DNA of 33,369 bases from Acidobacteriota bacterium (GCA_031271905.1 JAISUT010000050.1:1-33369), one strand, 5' to 3'; positions 1 through 9,870 are shown, counted from the first letter of the stretch. Numbers and translations: made by a program. Notes: generated by a model from the letters alone, not told the origin.

Positions 1-104
1 ACCTAGTGGACAATGACAGCAGCCCACGGTTTTCTCTTTTTTTCTATGCGCTGACGGAACCATGCCCGCCACAGGACGGCCCCGTCAGGAAGGAGTAGTG
101 AATC

Positions 105-3100
105 ATGGGGTCGATTTCCCCGTTGGATGATAATCTGACCATCGGAAACTACGAGATCATCGAAAAATTGGGTGGCAGGAACTCGGGTTCCGTCTATCGC
201 GGTCTCGACCCGGAGTTCGGACGGGCGGTCGTCATCCGGGTGTTGCGCGAGAACATCGCCTGGACTCCGGGGTTGGAAGAACGGTTCCGTCGGGACTACG
301 CCCCCAGCGCAGACCTCAAGCATCCCAACATCGCCGCCGTCTACGAAATAGGCAAGGAGGGGGCGTTCCCCTACGTCGCGATGGAGTCGCTCGGCCCCAA
401 GAACATCAAAAGGCTGGTCGATCAACAGGTCGAACTGACGGTCGAGGACAAGCTGTCGATGCTGATCCAGGCGGCGACAGGCATAGGGCACGCCCACCAA
501 AACGGCGTCCTGCACCTGAACCTCTCCCCGAGCAAGATCCACGTCACGCCCGACGGTACCACGAAGGTGCGAGACTTCAACCTCGCAAACCTGCTGGCGC
601 AATATCCGCCGCCGGCAGCGCCCGGAGAGCCCTCCGCCTACGCCGCCCCCGAAACCGCAGAAGGCAAGATGGGCGGGGTGCAGGCGGACATCTACTCGCT
701 GGGGGCGGTGTTCTACGAATGCCTCACCTTGCGCCGACCTTCGTGGAAAGCCTCCGGGGAAGTGCACTTCCCCGAATTCGAACAGGTCGCGGAGATACCG
801 CCCGGACTGTGGATCATCTTAAAGACCTGCCTGGAGCACAACCCGGACGACCGTTACCGCAACATGGGCGATCTGGTCGCCGCCGCCCAAGAACTGATCG
901 ACAGCCTTGCCGAGGACAAACGGCTGATGCAGACGGAGCTTTACTCCGCCATCGAACCGTTGCGTCGGTTCGCCGCCCGGCCGGATACGCCCCCCGAATC
1001 GTCCCTCGGGGCGCACAAGCTCCTTCACGAAATCCAGTTGTTGGCCAGCGGGGAGTCTGCGGCGCACTACGCCCTTTTGGAGCGGTTGCTGAACACGCTG
1101 CTCGCCCTGTATCCGCAATACGCCCAAGACGCCGCCGCCACGGCGGACGGCGAGCAACCGGCGTCGTTCACGGAGGCGCTGCAACCCGCCCCGCCTTCCG
1201 AGGGGATGCGTTCGGAGGCGTCGGATGCATCCCCGGAAGAAACCGGCGACGCGGCTTCTGGCGCGACAGCATCTGACGCGGCTCCCGCTGGCGAGGCTGG
1301 CGGACAGTCTGCGCCTGAGACCGCGCCAGGACGGGAGGAAGTCCTTCCGGCATCGGGAGAAGCAGACCCCTTCGCAGAACCCGTGATGGAAATAACAGTG
1401 GAAATCGAGGCGCGCCCCGAACCCTCCGGCATGGCGGCGGCGTCCGCCGAAACGCAGGCACAACCCGCATCCGCCCCCGAAACCGGCGCCCGCGCCAATT
1501 TCACCCCGATGCCTGCGGAGTCTGGCTATTCCAACCTCAGCATGCTCATGGACGAGCTCATCCAGTCGCATCCCAAACTCCAAGACATCGACAGCAACGC
1601 GGATTTCGAGATGTACGCACCGCCTTGGGCGGCGGTGCCGACTGCGGCGAACGCCAACCCACCGCTGACGACGGAAGCCGCGCCTGCTCCGGCACCTGTT
1701 CCAACGCCTGCGGCGGCGACTGCACCTCCGGCGGCGATGCCCGCCCCGGCGCCTTTGGCACCTGAGCCAGACGCCCCGGCGGTTGAACCGCAACGGATTC
1801 CGCTGGCATTGACCAGCACGCCTTCGGCACCTGCGCCCGCACCCGATGCGCCCCAGCCTCGACCGGTCGCGGCTGGGCCGGAGGCGCCGGAAGCCGCAGC
1901 ATCCAAAGAGCCACCGTCTCAACTGGCGAAGGCGTCCGTGTCCAGTTTCCAAGACCAGCTCCAACTGGTGACGGAAAAAGAAAAGGCGAAGGAGCAGACC
2001 AACCAGGAATTGTCGTCCTCCTCCTCCGCAGCATTGCCGAACCCGGACAGGAAAAGGTTGCCGAAGACGCCCCTTGCAACGGCGGGAGAACGTGAAGGCG
2101 CGGCGAAAAAGTCCATGTCGTCGTGGAAGACGGGCGTCTTGATCGCGGCGACCATCATCCTCCTGATCGCAGGTATCGGGCTTGTCTTCAAGCTCGACAC
2201 GGAAAAGCCGGAGGAGCTATCCGAAACGACCGAAGCGCCCAAGGAAATCGAGTTCGCCACACCGCCGCTCACGCCGCTGGAAACCACCCTCGGCACCGTG
2301 AACCACGTCCAAGAAGAGGAAGTGGATGAGCCCCCGGAAATCGCCCAGGCGATGCAAAGGCCGTTGGACGATGCGGGGCGCAATCGGTTGAAGAAAGTCC
2401 GTGGCTGGATCGAATCCGGCAACCTCAATGCGGCGAAAGTCGAATTGAACAAGTTGGTCAACCTCTATCCGGGGGCGACGGAGCTGGCCGAGACGCGCAA
2501 GAAGTTGCGGACGGCGGAGAAAAACGCCTTGGCCGCCAAAGCGGAGGAGGAGAAGCGCCAGTCGCAGCTAAACCAGCGCGAAGGGGAGTTCAACAAACGG
2601 GCGAGCGCGTACTTCACGCAAGGTCAATACGCCCAGGCCGCCCAAGAGCTGGCGAAATGGAGGAGCGAAAACCCCAACAGCGCGCTGGCGAGGGACTTGT
2701 CCACCAAGGTCGAGCTGATCCAGACGAACTTGCGGGCATACGATACGTTCATATCGCGGCGACTCTACCAGGACGCCGACGCCGCCCTGCAAATCGTGGA
2801 ACAGTACAATCCCCACGATCCGAAATTGGAAACTTTGCGACGGCAGTTGGAAGTCCGGCGGTCGAACGCCCAGGCGCGGTTGACGATCGAACGGTTGGGT
2901 GCCAAGGGCGACCTGCTGATGGACGGCAAGACCATCGGATCGAACGGGGAGGTCTCGAACCTGTCCATCGGGATCGGACCGCACACGATCTCCATCGAAA
3001 GCAACGGGAAGGTGGTGGCGTCTCAAACCATCAACTTCGCCGACACCCAGCAAGAGGCGATGGTGTACGACGTGGCGCAACGCATCTTGCGCAAGAAGAA

Positions 3101-3428
3101 CGAGGGCGACCGCGAACCGATCAACCGACGGCGCCAGTTGGAGCAGGGGATACCCTTCGATGTGGAGCACCCGCACGGGACGTGGCGCGGCAACTGCAAA
3201 GGGACGTTGGTGATAACCGACACCACCATCACGTTCTCCTCGCTTAATGGCGAGCACTCCTTCTCCACGCCGACGGGGCAGACGAAGATCGGAGCGATCA
3301 ACAACAAAGACAAGAGCCTGGAGCTCCTTGACAGCGACAACAAGAAGATCGAACCCCTCAAGTTCAAGAACGCTAACGACCTCCAGAATTTCCGCAAGAC
3401 GTTGGAGGAAGTGGCTGCGAGAAGGTGA
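105..3428 (+). CDS. Membrane-anchored Ser/Thr kinase-like protein (probable pseudokinase) with PEGA-like and PH-like C-terminal domains
   Basis: The 1107-residue protein starts at ATG 105 behind a strong ribosome site (AGGAAGGAG). Residues about 15-270 have the Hanks-type kinase fold, but key residues are changed. The glycine loop reads LGGRNSGSV (second Gly is Arg25), the VAIK lysine is Arg45, the helix-C glutamate position is Asp64, HRDLKPSN reads HLNLSPSK (catalytic Asp is Asn139), and DFG reads DFN (157-159). The APE motif (181-183) and the DIYSLG segment are kept. An Ala/Pro-rich linker (about 340-660) leads to one membrane helix (about 676-697). Beyond it lie a coiled-coil/TPR-like stretch (about 745-900), a PEGA-like domain (about 925-995) and a PH-like domain (about 1010-1107). 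I infer a signalling or scaffold protein that binds a partner rather than an active kinase. It stands alone, and no phosphatase or substrate gene is adjacent. Confidence 0.85.
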   Translation: MGSISPLDDNLTIGNYEIIEKLGGRNSGSVYRGLDPEFGRAVVIRVLRENIAWTPGLEERFRRDYAPSADLKHPNIAAVYEIGKEGAFPYVAMESLGPKNIKRLVDQQVELTVEDKLSMLIQAATGIGHAHQNGVLHLNLSPSKIHVTPDGTTKVRDFNLANLLAQYPPPAAPGEPSAYAAPETAEGKMGGVQADIYSLGAVFYECLTLRRPSWKASGEVHFPEFEQVAEIPPGLWIILKTCLEHNPDDRYRNMGDLVAAAQELIDSLAEDKRLMQTELYSAIEPLRRFAARPDTPPESSLGAHKLLHEIQLLASGESAAHYALLERLLNTLLALYPQYAQDAAATADGEQPASFTEALQPAPPSEGMRSEASDASPEETGDAASGATASDAAPAGEAGGQSAPETAPGREEVLPASGEADPFAEPVMEITVEIEARPEPSGMAAASAETQAQPASAPETGARANFTPMPAESGYSNLSMLMDELIQSHPKLQDIDSNADFEMYAPPWAAVPTAANANPPLTTEAAPAPAPVPTPAAATAPPAAMPAPAPLAPEPDAPAVEPQRIPLALTSTPSAPAPAPDAPQPRPVAAGPEAPEAAASKEPPSQLAKASVSSFQDQLQLVTEKEKAKEQTNQELSSSSSAALPNPDRKRLPKTPLATAGEREGAAKKSMSSWKTGVLIAATIILLIAGIGLVFKLDTEKPEELSETTEAPKEIEFATPPLTPLETTLGTVNHVQEEEVDEPPEIAQAMQRPLDDAGRNRLKKVRGWIESGNLNAAKVELNKLVNLYPGATELAETRKKLRTAEKNALAAKAEEEKRQSQLNQREGEFNKRASAYFTQGQYAQAAQELAKWRSENPNSALARDLSTKVELIQTNLRAYDTFISRRLYQDADAALQIVEQYNPHDPKLETLRRQLEVRRSNAQARLTIERLGAKGDLLMDGKTIGSNGEVSNLSIGIGPHTISIESNGKVVASQTINFADTQQEAMVYDVAQRILRKKNEGDREPINRRRQLEQGIPFDVEHPHGTWRGNCKGTLVITDTTITFSSLNGEHSFSTPTGQTKIGAINNKDKSLELLDSDNKKIEPLKFKNANDLQNFRKTLEEVAARR

Positions 3429-3571
3429 CGGCGGGAACCGGGAGGCGGCTGCCGCGCCGCGACAAGGAGCCGTGGGCTTTTTGGCGTTTGACGGCGACGC
3501 CGCTTGGATGGCGCCGCCCTAAAAAAACGTTCGGATGGTTCGGCGCGCGGCAGGCTTGAGGATTCCGCCGG

Positions 3572-4312
3572 TCATTCCACCGAAGGTTGCGCCGATTCCG
3601 GTTTCGGCGGCTCCCGGTAGAAGAGGATGCGGGAGCAACTGTCGCAAAACAGGATCGCCTCGGTGCGGATCAGGTCTGCGTACATCTGGGGTCGGATGCG
3701 GACGTGACAGGCGGAGCACAGCTCGTCCTTGGCCTCGGCGAGCGCCACCCCCTTGCGTCCCCCGGCGATTCGCCGGTACTGGTTCATCAACTCGCGGCTG
3801 ATCTGCGAGGCGACGCCCGCCTGCTCCTCTTGCAACTGCTCCAACTCGCTTTCTAAGGCTGGGGCGGCGGCGGTGACCTTGTCAATGTCCGACTGGAGCG
3901 CGGCGCATTCCTCGCGCATCGCCACTTCCGCCAGCTTCAACTCCTTATCGCCGGTCTCCAACGCCTCCATCACCTCCAAAATCTTGTCCTCCTCGCCCCG
4001 GATCTGGTTTTCGGCGCCTTTGATCTCGTTGAGCATGGCGGAATATTCCTTGTTGGTCTTGACCGTCATGAGCTGCTCTTTGAGGCGCGCCAAGCGCGTG
4101 CGCGCGAGTTCCACCTCCCCTTCGAGCGTCCGACGGCGCTCGGCGAGTTTCTTCGCCGCCTCGTCCTTCGCCTCATACGAAGACTGGGCGCGTTGCCGCT
4201 TGGCTTCCAGCTCACCGGTTTTCAATGGGATTTCGGAGATTTGCTTGTGGAGTTCGGCTATTTTCAGGTCGATGTCCTGCAGGGCTATTAACTTCTGGAG
4301 GTCGGGATTCAC
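3572..4312 (-). CDS. C4-type zinc-ribbon, coiled-coil protein (COG1579-like)
   Basis: This 246-residue protein begins MNPDLQKLIALQDIDLKI, followed by a long charged coiled coil (about residues 10-170). A C-terminal zinc ribbon has two CxxC pairs (CSAC and CDSC) about 20 residues apart. That matches the COG1579 family of putative nucleic-acid-associated zinc-ribbon proteins, whose biochemical role is not settled. I chose the GTG at 4312 because the open frame upstream is Arg/Pro-rich and unlike the family, and because the promoter at 4461-4490 would start transcription below the next upstream start codon (4462). The likely ribosome site, AAAGGGG, lies inside a small hairpin (CCCCT at 4320-4324 with AGGGG at 4331-4335). 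A 39-codon reading frame upstream ends in a GTGA overlap with this start. Confidence 0.85.
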   Translation of the reverse strand: MNPDLQKLIALQDIDLKIAELHKQISEIPLKTGELEAKRQRAQSSYEAKDEAAKKLAERRRTLEGEVELARTRLARLKEQLMTVKTNKEYSAMLNEIKGAENQIRGEEDKILEVMEALETGDKELKLAEVAMREECAALQSDIDKVTAAAPALESELEQLQEEQAGVASQISRELMNQYRRIAGGRKGVALAEAKDELCSACHVRIRPQMYADLIRTEAILFCDSCSRILFYREPPKPESAQPSVE

Positions 4313-4428
4313 CGGCGCGCCCCTTTCGCGAGGGGTTCGCGACCGTCTGCCGCGAGCACGCGCCGCAGACGGGACACCCCGCCTTCCTCGCGGCGGCTCG
4401 CCTTCCGTCTCCTTGTGCGGCTTTCCAT
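4309..4428 (-). CDS. Possible Arg-rich 39-residue leader peptide
   Basis: An ATG at 4428 follows an AAGGGGGG ribosome-site-like tract. It opens a 39-codon frame whose TGA overlaps the GTG start of the zinc-ribbon gene as GTGA. The product would be very basic (MESRTRRRKASRREE at the start) and resembles no family I know. It lies wholly within the predicted 5' leader of the zinc-ribbon gene. The overlap and the hairpin that covers the downstream ribosome site fit translational coupling, but the frame could equally be chance in GC-rich DNA. Confidence 0.3.
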   Translation of the reverse strand: MESRTRRRKASRREEGGVSRLRRVLAADGREPLAKGARR

Positions 4429-4460
4429 GCGCCCCCCTTCTTTCAACTGAAGACGGTTGC

Positions 4461-4490
4461 ACTATACACTTAGGAAACTCCGCATGTCAA
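4461..4490 (-). promoter_or_regulatory. Sigma-70-type promoter of the zinc-ribbon gene
   Basis: On the minus strand a perfect TTGACA (4485-4490) is separated by 18 bases from TATAGT (4461-4466). Predicted transcription starts near 4454, giving a leader of about 140 bases before the GTG at 4312. Confidence 0.7.
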
Positions 4491-4502
4491 TCACCATGCC
4501 GT

Positions 4503-4560
4503 CGAGTATTCGAGTATTCGACCCGGCACCCGCCCCGAAGCGCCCCGAAGCGCCCCGAAG
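4503..4560. repeat. Short direct repeats between divergent promoters
   Basis: CGAGTATT occurs twice in tandem, followed by CG (4503-4520). Then CGCCCCGAAG occurs three times head to tail (4531-4560). Both lie between the minus-strand promoter at 4461-4490 and the plus-strand promoter at 4575-4604, where an operator would sit. Replication slippage is the simpler explanation for the three 10-base units. Confidence 0.75.
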
Positions 4561-4574
4561 TGCAGAAAGTACAC

Positions 4575-4604
4575 TTGATTCCATCGGTCATCCTTGCGTA
4601 AGAT
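4575..4604 (+). promoter_or_regulatory. Promoter of the YHS-like gene
   Basis: TTGATT (4575-4580) and TAAGAT (4599-4604) are spaced by 18 bases. Predicted transcription starts at about 4611, only about two bases before the ATG at 4613. That agrees with the absence of a ribosome-binding site there. Confidence 0.5.
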
Positions 4605-4612
4605 CCCCCCGT

Positions 4613-4879
4613 ATGGGCGCAATCATCTTGAGGATACTGGGGGTTGTGATCGTCCTGTGGCTGATACGGCGCATCATCGCCTCTTTCGGGGTCGGCGGGA
4701 GAGCCCCCCAGAGGAGGGCGGAGGCGCAGGACAGCAACGTCATGGTCAAAGACCCGGTCTGCGGCATGTACATGGACACCCGCCTCGCCGTCCATCTGGA
4801 GCAGCGGGGCGAGACCGTCTACTTCTGCTCCGAGGAATGCAAGGCGAAGTTCCTAGAGCGTGCCGTCACGAGGCTCTAA
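4613..4879 (+). CDS. Small membrane-anchored YHS-like protein (PP0621-like)
   Basis: An 88-residue protein with an N-terminal membrane helix (about residues 3-26) and a short linker. A C-terminal YHS-like metal-binding segment contains DPVCGMYMD (Cys50) and YFCSEECKAKF (Cys72, Cys76). The pattern matches small PP0621-family proteins, whose function is unknown; YHS domains generally bind metal ions. The ATG at 4613 is preferred because the frame upstream runs through the direct repeats and promoter. There is no clear ribosome site, and the predicted transcript is nearly leaderless. The gene is divergent from the zinc-ribbon gene and faces the oxidoreductase operon tail to tail. Confidence 0.8.
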   Translation: MGAIILRILGVVIVLWLIRRIIASFGVGGRAPQRRAEAQDSNVMVKDPVCGMYMDTRLAVHLEQRGETVYFCSEECKAKFLERAVTRL

Positions 4880-5055
4880 CCCGTTTGCGACCTGGGGATG
4901 GTCGCCGCGAACAGATTTTCCTTTTCGTCGTTGACTGGCTCGATGTCGGGTTGTTCAGGGCATTGTCACGAAAGAATCCGGGAAAAGCAACATTGCGGAA
5001 TGGAAGGTGGGACAGCGCATTGCGCCATCCCCATGCGCTGAAGCTGTGGGCGGTT

Positions 5056-5078
5056 GTCCCCGCCCCGCCAGCGGGGAC
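5056..5078. terminator. Hairpin between convergent genes
   Basis: GTCCCCGC and GCGGGGAC form a perfect 8-bp stem with a 7-base loop, between the convergent YHS-like gene and the oxidoreductase operon. There is no T tract, so a role as a two-way terminator is only plausible. Confidence 0.35.
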
Positions 5079-5127
5079 GCGCCGCGGCGCGCCCCCTTGA
5101 AGTTTGCATATTTCGGTGCGTTTCCGG

Positions 5128-5694
5128 CTAGCAGCGGGTGGCGACCCAGCCGCTGCCGCACAGGTTGAAGCACTCGCCGCAGGCCCGGCAGGAAAGCTCC
5201 GAGCCCTCCACCAGCGCCGGCTGACGCTCGATGCCGCGCCCCTTGAAGTAGAGCCGGTTCTCCTTCTTGACCTCCGCGCAGTACCGGACGCACAGCCCGC
5301 ACAGGCTGCAATCGGTCATCCCCGTCTTGAACCGCGAGGAGGTCACGCCGTACTCGTCGGCGTAGGCCTGCCACGACGGCCAGAGCAGCTCGATGATCAT
5401 CTTGCGGATCTTGCGCACCTTCTCGGTGTCGGTCTGGACTTTCAGCCCCTCCTCCACCGGGTAGACGCAGGACGCCACCAGACGCTTGCGCCCCCAGGAG
5501 GTCTCGATCTCCACCATGCACATCCGGCAGGCGCCGTAAGGCTCCATCCTGCCGTTGTAGCACAGGGTCGGGATGTTGATGCCGACGCCCCGCGCCGCGA
5601 CCAGGACCGACGTCCCCTCGGCGGCCTCGACCTCCTTGCCGTCGATCACCAGCTTGACTGCCTTGCCGTTCTTCCCTTCTTTCTTCTCTGCCAT
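5128..5694 (-). CDS. HoxU/NuoG-N-terminus-like iron-sulfur subunit of an NADH oxidoreductase module
   Basis: The 188-residue protein begins at ATG 5694 after a GGGAGG site, 14 bases past the stop of the NuoF-like gene. Residues about 11-80 form a plant-type [2Fe-2S] ferredoxin domain with ligands Cys45, Cys56, Cys59 and Cys76. Two [4Fe-4S] sets follow: Cys129/132/135/139 (CSLCGLCVRYC) and Cys169/172/175/179 (CRACGECFNLC). The His/Cys3 cluster motif usually found after the [2Fe-2S] domain of NuoG or HoxU is not visible. It probably passes electrons between the NuoF-like flavoprotein and an unknown partner in the cytoplasm. It is the last gene of the three-gene operon, and no catalytic domain (hydrogenase H-cluster or molybdopterin) is fused to it. 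Confidence 0.87.
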   Translation of the reverse strand: MAEKKEGKNGKAVKLVIDGKEVEAAEGTSVLVAARGVGINIPTLCYNGRMEPYGACRMCMVEIETSWGRKRLVASCVYPVEEGLKVQTDTEKVRKIRKMIIELLWPSWQAYADEYGVTSSRFKTGMTDCSLCGLCVRYCAEVKKENRLYFKGRGIERQPALVEGSELSCRACGECFNLCGSGWVATRC

Positions 5695-5708
5695 TGGGCG
5701 ACCTCCCG

Positions 5709-7595
<1,887 letters not shown>

Positions 7596-7596
7596 G

Positions 7597-8709
7597 CTAC
7601 GCCTCCTTCCCTGTTGTCGCCTCTTCGGCGCCGCCCGCGCCTTCGAGGGAGTTGATGAGTTTCGCGAGCTGGCTCTGCGACGGGTCGCGGTAATACTGCG
7701 AGCCGATCTGCACCACGGGGGCCAAGGCGCAACAGCCGAGGCAGTGGACGGTCTCAAGCGTGAAGCGCTGCTTGGCGTCGGTCTCGCCGGGCTGGATGCC
7801 CAATGCCGCGGAGACGCGGGTCAGCGTCTCGGTGGCGCCGCGCACATGGCAGGCCGTGCCGGTGCAGACCTGGATGGTGTGCCGTCCGCGCGGCTCGGTG
7901 CTGAACGCCTCGTAGAAGTTGGCGATGACGAGGATGTCCTTCAATGGGATGTTCAACCGCCCGCTTATCCAGTTCAGGATGTGGCGCGGCAGCCAGCGGA
8001 ACTTCTCCTGCACGTCGAGCAGGATCTGGATGAGGGCGTTCTTCTGGAAGTCGTAGTTCCACATGATCGCGTCCGCGTCCAGCAGGTCGTCGTGTATCTC
8101 CGCGATGGCCTCCTCCCTGGTCTTGGCTTCGCCGCGGCTGGCGGCGTTGGACTTCGCCACGTTCTCCAGGCGAGCCAGATCGTCGAGGAACTGCCGTTTC
8201 TCAAGGCCGATGGAGTAAGCCTCGCCCAGCACGTCGAGCCCTTCGAGCAACAGGTCGTACTTGTCGGCCTTCTCCTCCTTTGTCTCCGCCTCCCGCTGCA
8301 TCTCGCTGATGCCCACGGCTTGGCGCACCGTCTCCAGCAGCTTCTCGGGGCTGACGGGCTTGGACAGGAAGTCGAAGACCCCCATTTTCATCGCCTCTAC
8401 GGCGGCGTCCACGGTTGCGTCGGCGGTCGCCACGACAGGCACGATGTCGGAGTTGACATCCACCAATTCGTCCAGCAGGTCGAACCCCGCGATGTCGGAC
8501 GGGTCGGCGGCCTTCCAGTCGAGGAGCACCACGCCGGGCGCTTCGGCCTTGGCTGCCTCCAGCCCCTGTTTGCCGCTCGGGGAGACGATGATCTTATAGC
8601 CTTCGCCTTCGAGCGCCTGGCGACAGGTCTTTACAAAAGATTTGTCCGCGTCGATGACCAGGACGACTGCCCGGGCATCGGACGGAGGCGCGGTTTCATT
8701 TACATCCAT
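7597..8709 (-). CDS. Receiver domain fused to NuoE/HydC-like [2Fe-2S] subunit
   Basis: A 370-residue fusion. Residues about 14-133 form a response-regulator receiver domain: Asp20/Asp22 in VIDADKS, predicted phosphoacceptor Asp64 in VVLLDWK, Thr95 in VVATADA and Lys117 in FLSKP. In the acidic pocket the usual adjacent DD is D-A-D. A helical linker (about 134-225) leads to a NuoE domain (about 226-355) with both cysteine pairs of the thioredoxin-like [2Fe-2S] fold, CTGTAC and CLGCC. ATG 8709 follows AGAGG. It is the first gene of the operon with the NuoF-like and ferredoxin-like subunits. I infer that phosphorylation or partner binding at the receiver adjusts electron flow through the NADH module. 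No histidine kinase is encoded nearby. Confidence 0.92.
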   Translation of the reverse strand: MDVNETAPPSDARAVVLVIDADKSFVKTCRQALEGEGYKIIVSPSGKQGLEAAKAEAPGVVLLDWKAADPSDIAGFDLLDELVDVNSDIVPVVATADATVDAAVEAMKMGVFDFLSKPVSPEKLLETVRQAVGISEMQREAETKEEKADKYDLLLEGLDVLGEAYSIGLEKRQFLDDLARLENVAKSNAASRGEAKTREEAIAEIHDDLLDADAIMWNYDFQKNALIQILLDVQEKFRWLPRHILNWISGRLNIPLKDILVIANFYEAFSTEPRGRHTIQVCTGTACHVRGATETLTRVSAALGIQPGETDAKQRFTLETVHCLGCCALAPVVQIGSQYYRDPSQSQLAKLINSLEGAGGAEEATTGKEA

Positions 8710-8727
8710 GCGAACCTCTATCGTTTG

Positions 8728-8850
8728 GGGGAACCTCTAAAAACCCCGGATGCTACGTCGCGCCTTGGTCGAAAATGCTCATTCGTCTTGGCAAACTCCG
8801 CTTTTCGACCTGCGGCGACGCCTTGTCTGCGTGCTTTTTAGAGACCCCCT
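8728..8850. repeat. Family 1 intergenic repeat, copy A (full length)
   Basis: The left end reads AACCTCTAAAAACCCCGGAT and the right end TCTGCGTGCTTTTTAGAGAC. Inside are GGTCGAAAA and TTTTCGACC, which pair as a 9-bp inner stem. It is homologous along its whole length to the reverse complement of 30104-30236. It sits just upstream of the receiver-NuoE gene. The rest of the 365-base gap (8710-9074) holds the hairpin at 8995-9046 and no credible gene or clear promoter. Confidence 0.85.
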
Positions 8851-8994
8851 TGGGTTGACTTTGGGTGCGCGACCCCGACGGTCGCAATTTCGGTTGATTT
8901 TACATGCTGGACGACCGCTCGCCCCGCCAAGTCGAAATCAACTGCCACATTTTAGGGGATGGGGTTGCGGGAATAAAGGGATGGATGCGGGTTT

Positions 8995-9046
8995 CCCCCC
9001 GGATTTTTCAAAAATCGGTACATTTTGTATCAATCCGGGGGGGGGG
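8995..9046 (-). terminator. Strong hairpin after the exported SPWA-motif gene
   Basis: CCCCCCGGATT (8995-9005) and AATCCGGGGGG form a perfect 11-bp stem. A small TTTTT-C-AAAAA hairpin is nested in the loop, and a run of ten G follows (9037-9046). It lies about 30 bases downstream of the minus-strand gene ending at 9075, which suggests a terminator or 3'-end stabiliser. There is no T tract. Confidence 0.45.
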
Positions 9047-9074
9047 ATGCCTTTACATCAGTCGCCCGCTTGCC

Positions 9075-9848
9075 TTAGTAGATCACCTCGCCGTTGAGCT
9101 TCATCTTGTCGGTCTTGAACTCGATGAACCCTTTGCCGTCGCCAAATTTGACCGCCCCGAAATTATCCTCGATGACCGGATATTCGAATTCCAGTTGCAG
9201 GCTCTTGTCGCCAGGCGCCAACACCGGCTTGCCATCGACCTCGCGTGGGAATATGAACTGGAATTCCGGGTTCCCCCCTTCGACGGGGACATATTGGGCG
9301 AGCGACGCCTTCTCCCCTTTGGAACCCCGCAGATAGACGGAGTTCTTGAGCAGATCGACCGTCTGGGACTGCCAATGCCGGATCAACGTCTGGAGATGGT
9401 TTTGGTTGTTGCTCTCGAAAGAAACCTGCGCCACCACGAAACCGGCGGGCGGGCCGGCGAGGAACTCTTCGAAGCGTTGGTCGAAAGACTTTTTATCTTC
9501 CGCCGACATCGCATCGTATTTGTTCACGATCTGCATCTGGCGCACGAGCGCCTGCCGGACAGGCAGGGCGGAGCGCAGTTGGACGGTGTACTTGATGTAG
9601 GGCGGCTGGCTGTCCATCGCACCGGAGGATTCGGAGCCCAAGTTCACCTGTGGAACGGTCAGGTTGAGTTCCTTCGCCCAAGGGGAATTGCTCAGCAACT
9701 TCTGACAGTCCCTTTGCGCCCACTGGTCATACGTCTTGGCTTCCCAAAAGTCTTTCGCCAAGGCGATGGCGCAGGTCGCAAGGACGATGGACGCCACGCA
9801 AAGGGTTTTAACAACGGATGGAGAGCGGAATCTTTCTGAACGGCGCAT
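9075..9848 (-). CDS. Exported protein of unknown function with QW...KLL..SPWA motif
   Basis: The 257-residue protein starts MRRSERFRSP and has a clear Sec signal peptide (hydrophobic residues about 12-30, likely cleaved after Ala31). The mature N-terminus has a conserved-looking pattern, FWEAKTYDQWAQRDC then KLLSNSPWAKE (about 34-60), that I recall from exported acidobacterial proteins often annotated with GWxTD-type domains. The rest is predicted soluble alpha/beta with no catalytic motif I recognise. ATG 9848 is preferred because the 46 codons upstream do not resemble a leader and run through a large hairpin (9871-9938). The ribosome site is weak. It follows the TPR gene in the same direction and is separated from it by a family 1 repeat fragment. 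Function unknown; likely periplasmic. Confidence 0.75.
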   Translation of the reverse strand: MRRSERFRSPSVVKTLCVASIVLATCAIALAKDFWEAKTYDQWAQRDCQKLLSNSPWAKELNLTVPQVNLGSESSGAMDSQPPYIKYTVQLRSALPVRQALVRQMQIVNKYDAMSAEDKKSFDQRFEEFLAGPPAGFVVAQVSFESNNQNHLQTLIRHWQSQTVDLLKNSVYLRGSKGEKASLAQYVPVEGGNPEFQFIFPREVDGKPVLAPGDKSLQLEFEYPVIEDNFGAVKFGDGKGFIEFKTDKMKLNGEVIY

Positions 9849-9870
9849 GTCGGTTTTCTCAAGGAAGCAA

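Noticed and set aside
3480-3530. A7 run beside a GGCGACGCC/GGCGCCGCC stem after the kinase-like gene, considered as a terminator
   Set aside because: On the plus strand the run is A rather than T, and on the minus strand the T run precedes the stem. Neither orientation gives an intrinsic terminator.
4531-4560. Three CGCCCCGAAG units considered as a CRISPR-like array
   Set aside because: The units are head to tail without spacers, and no cas genes are present.
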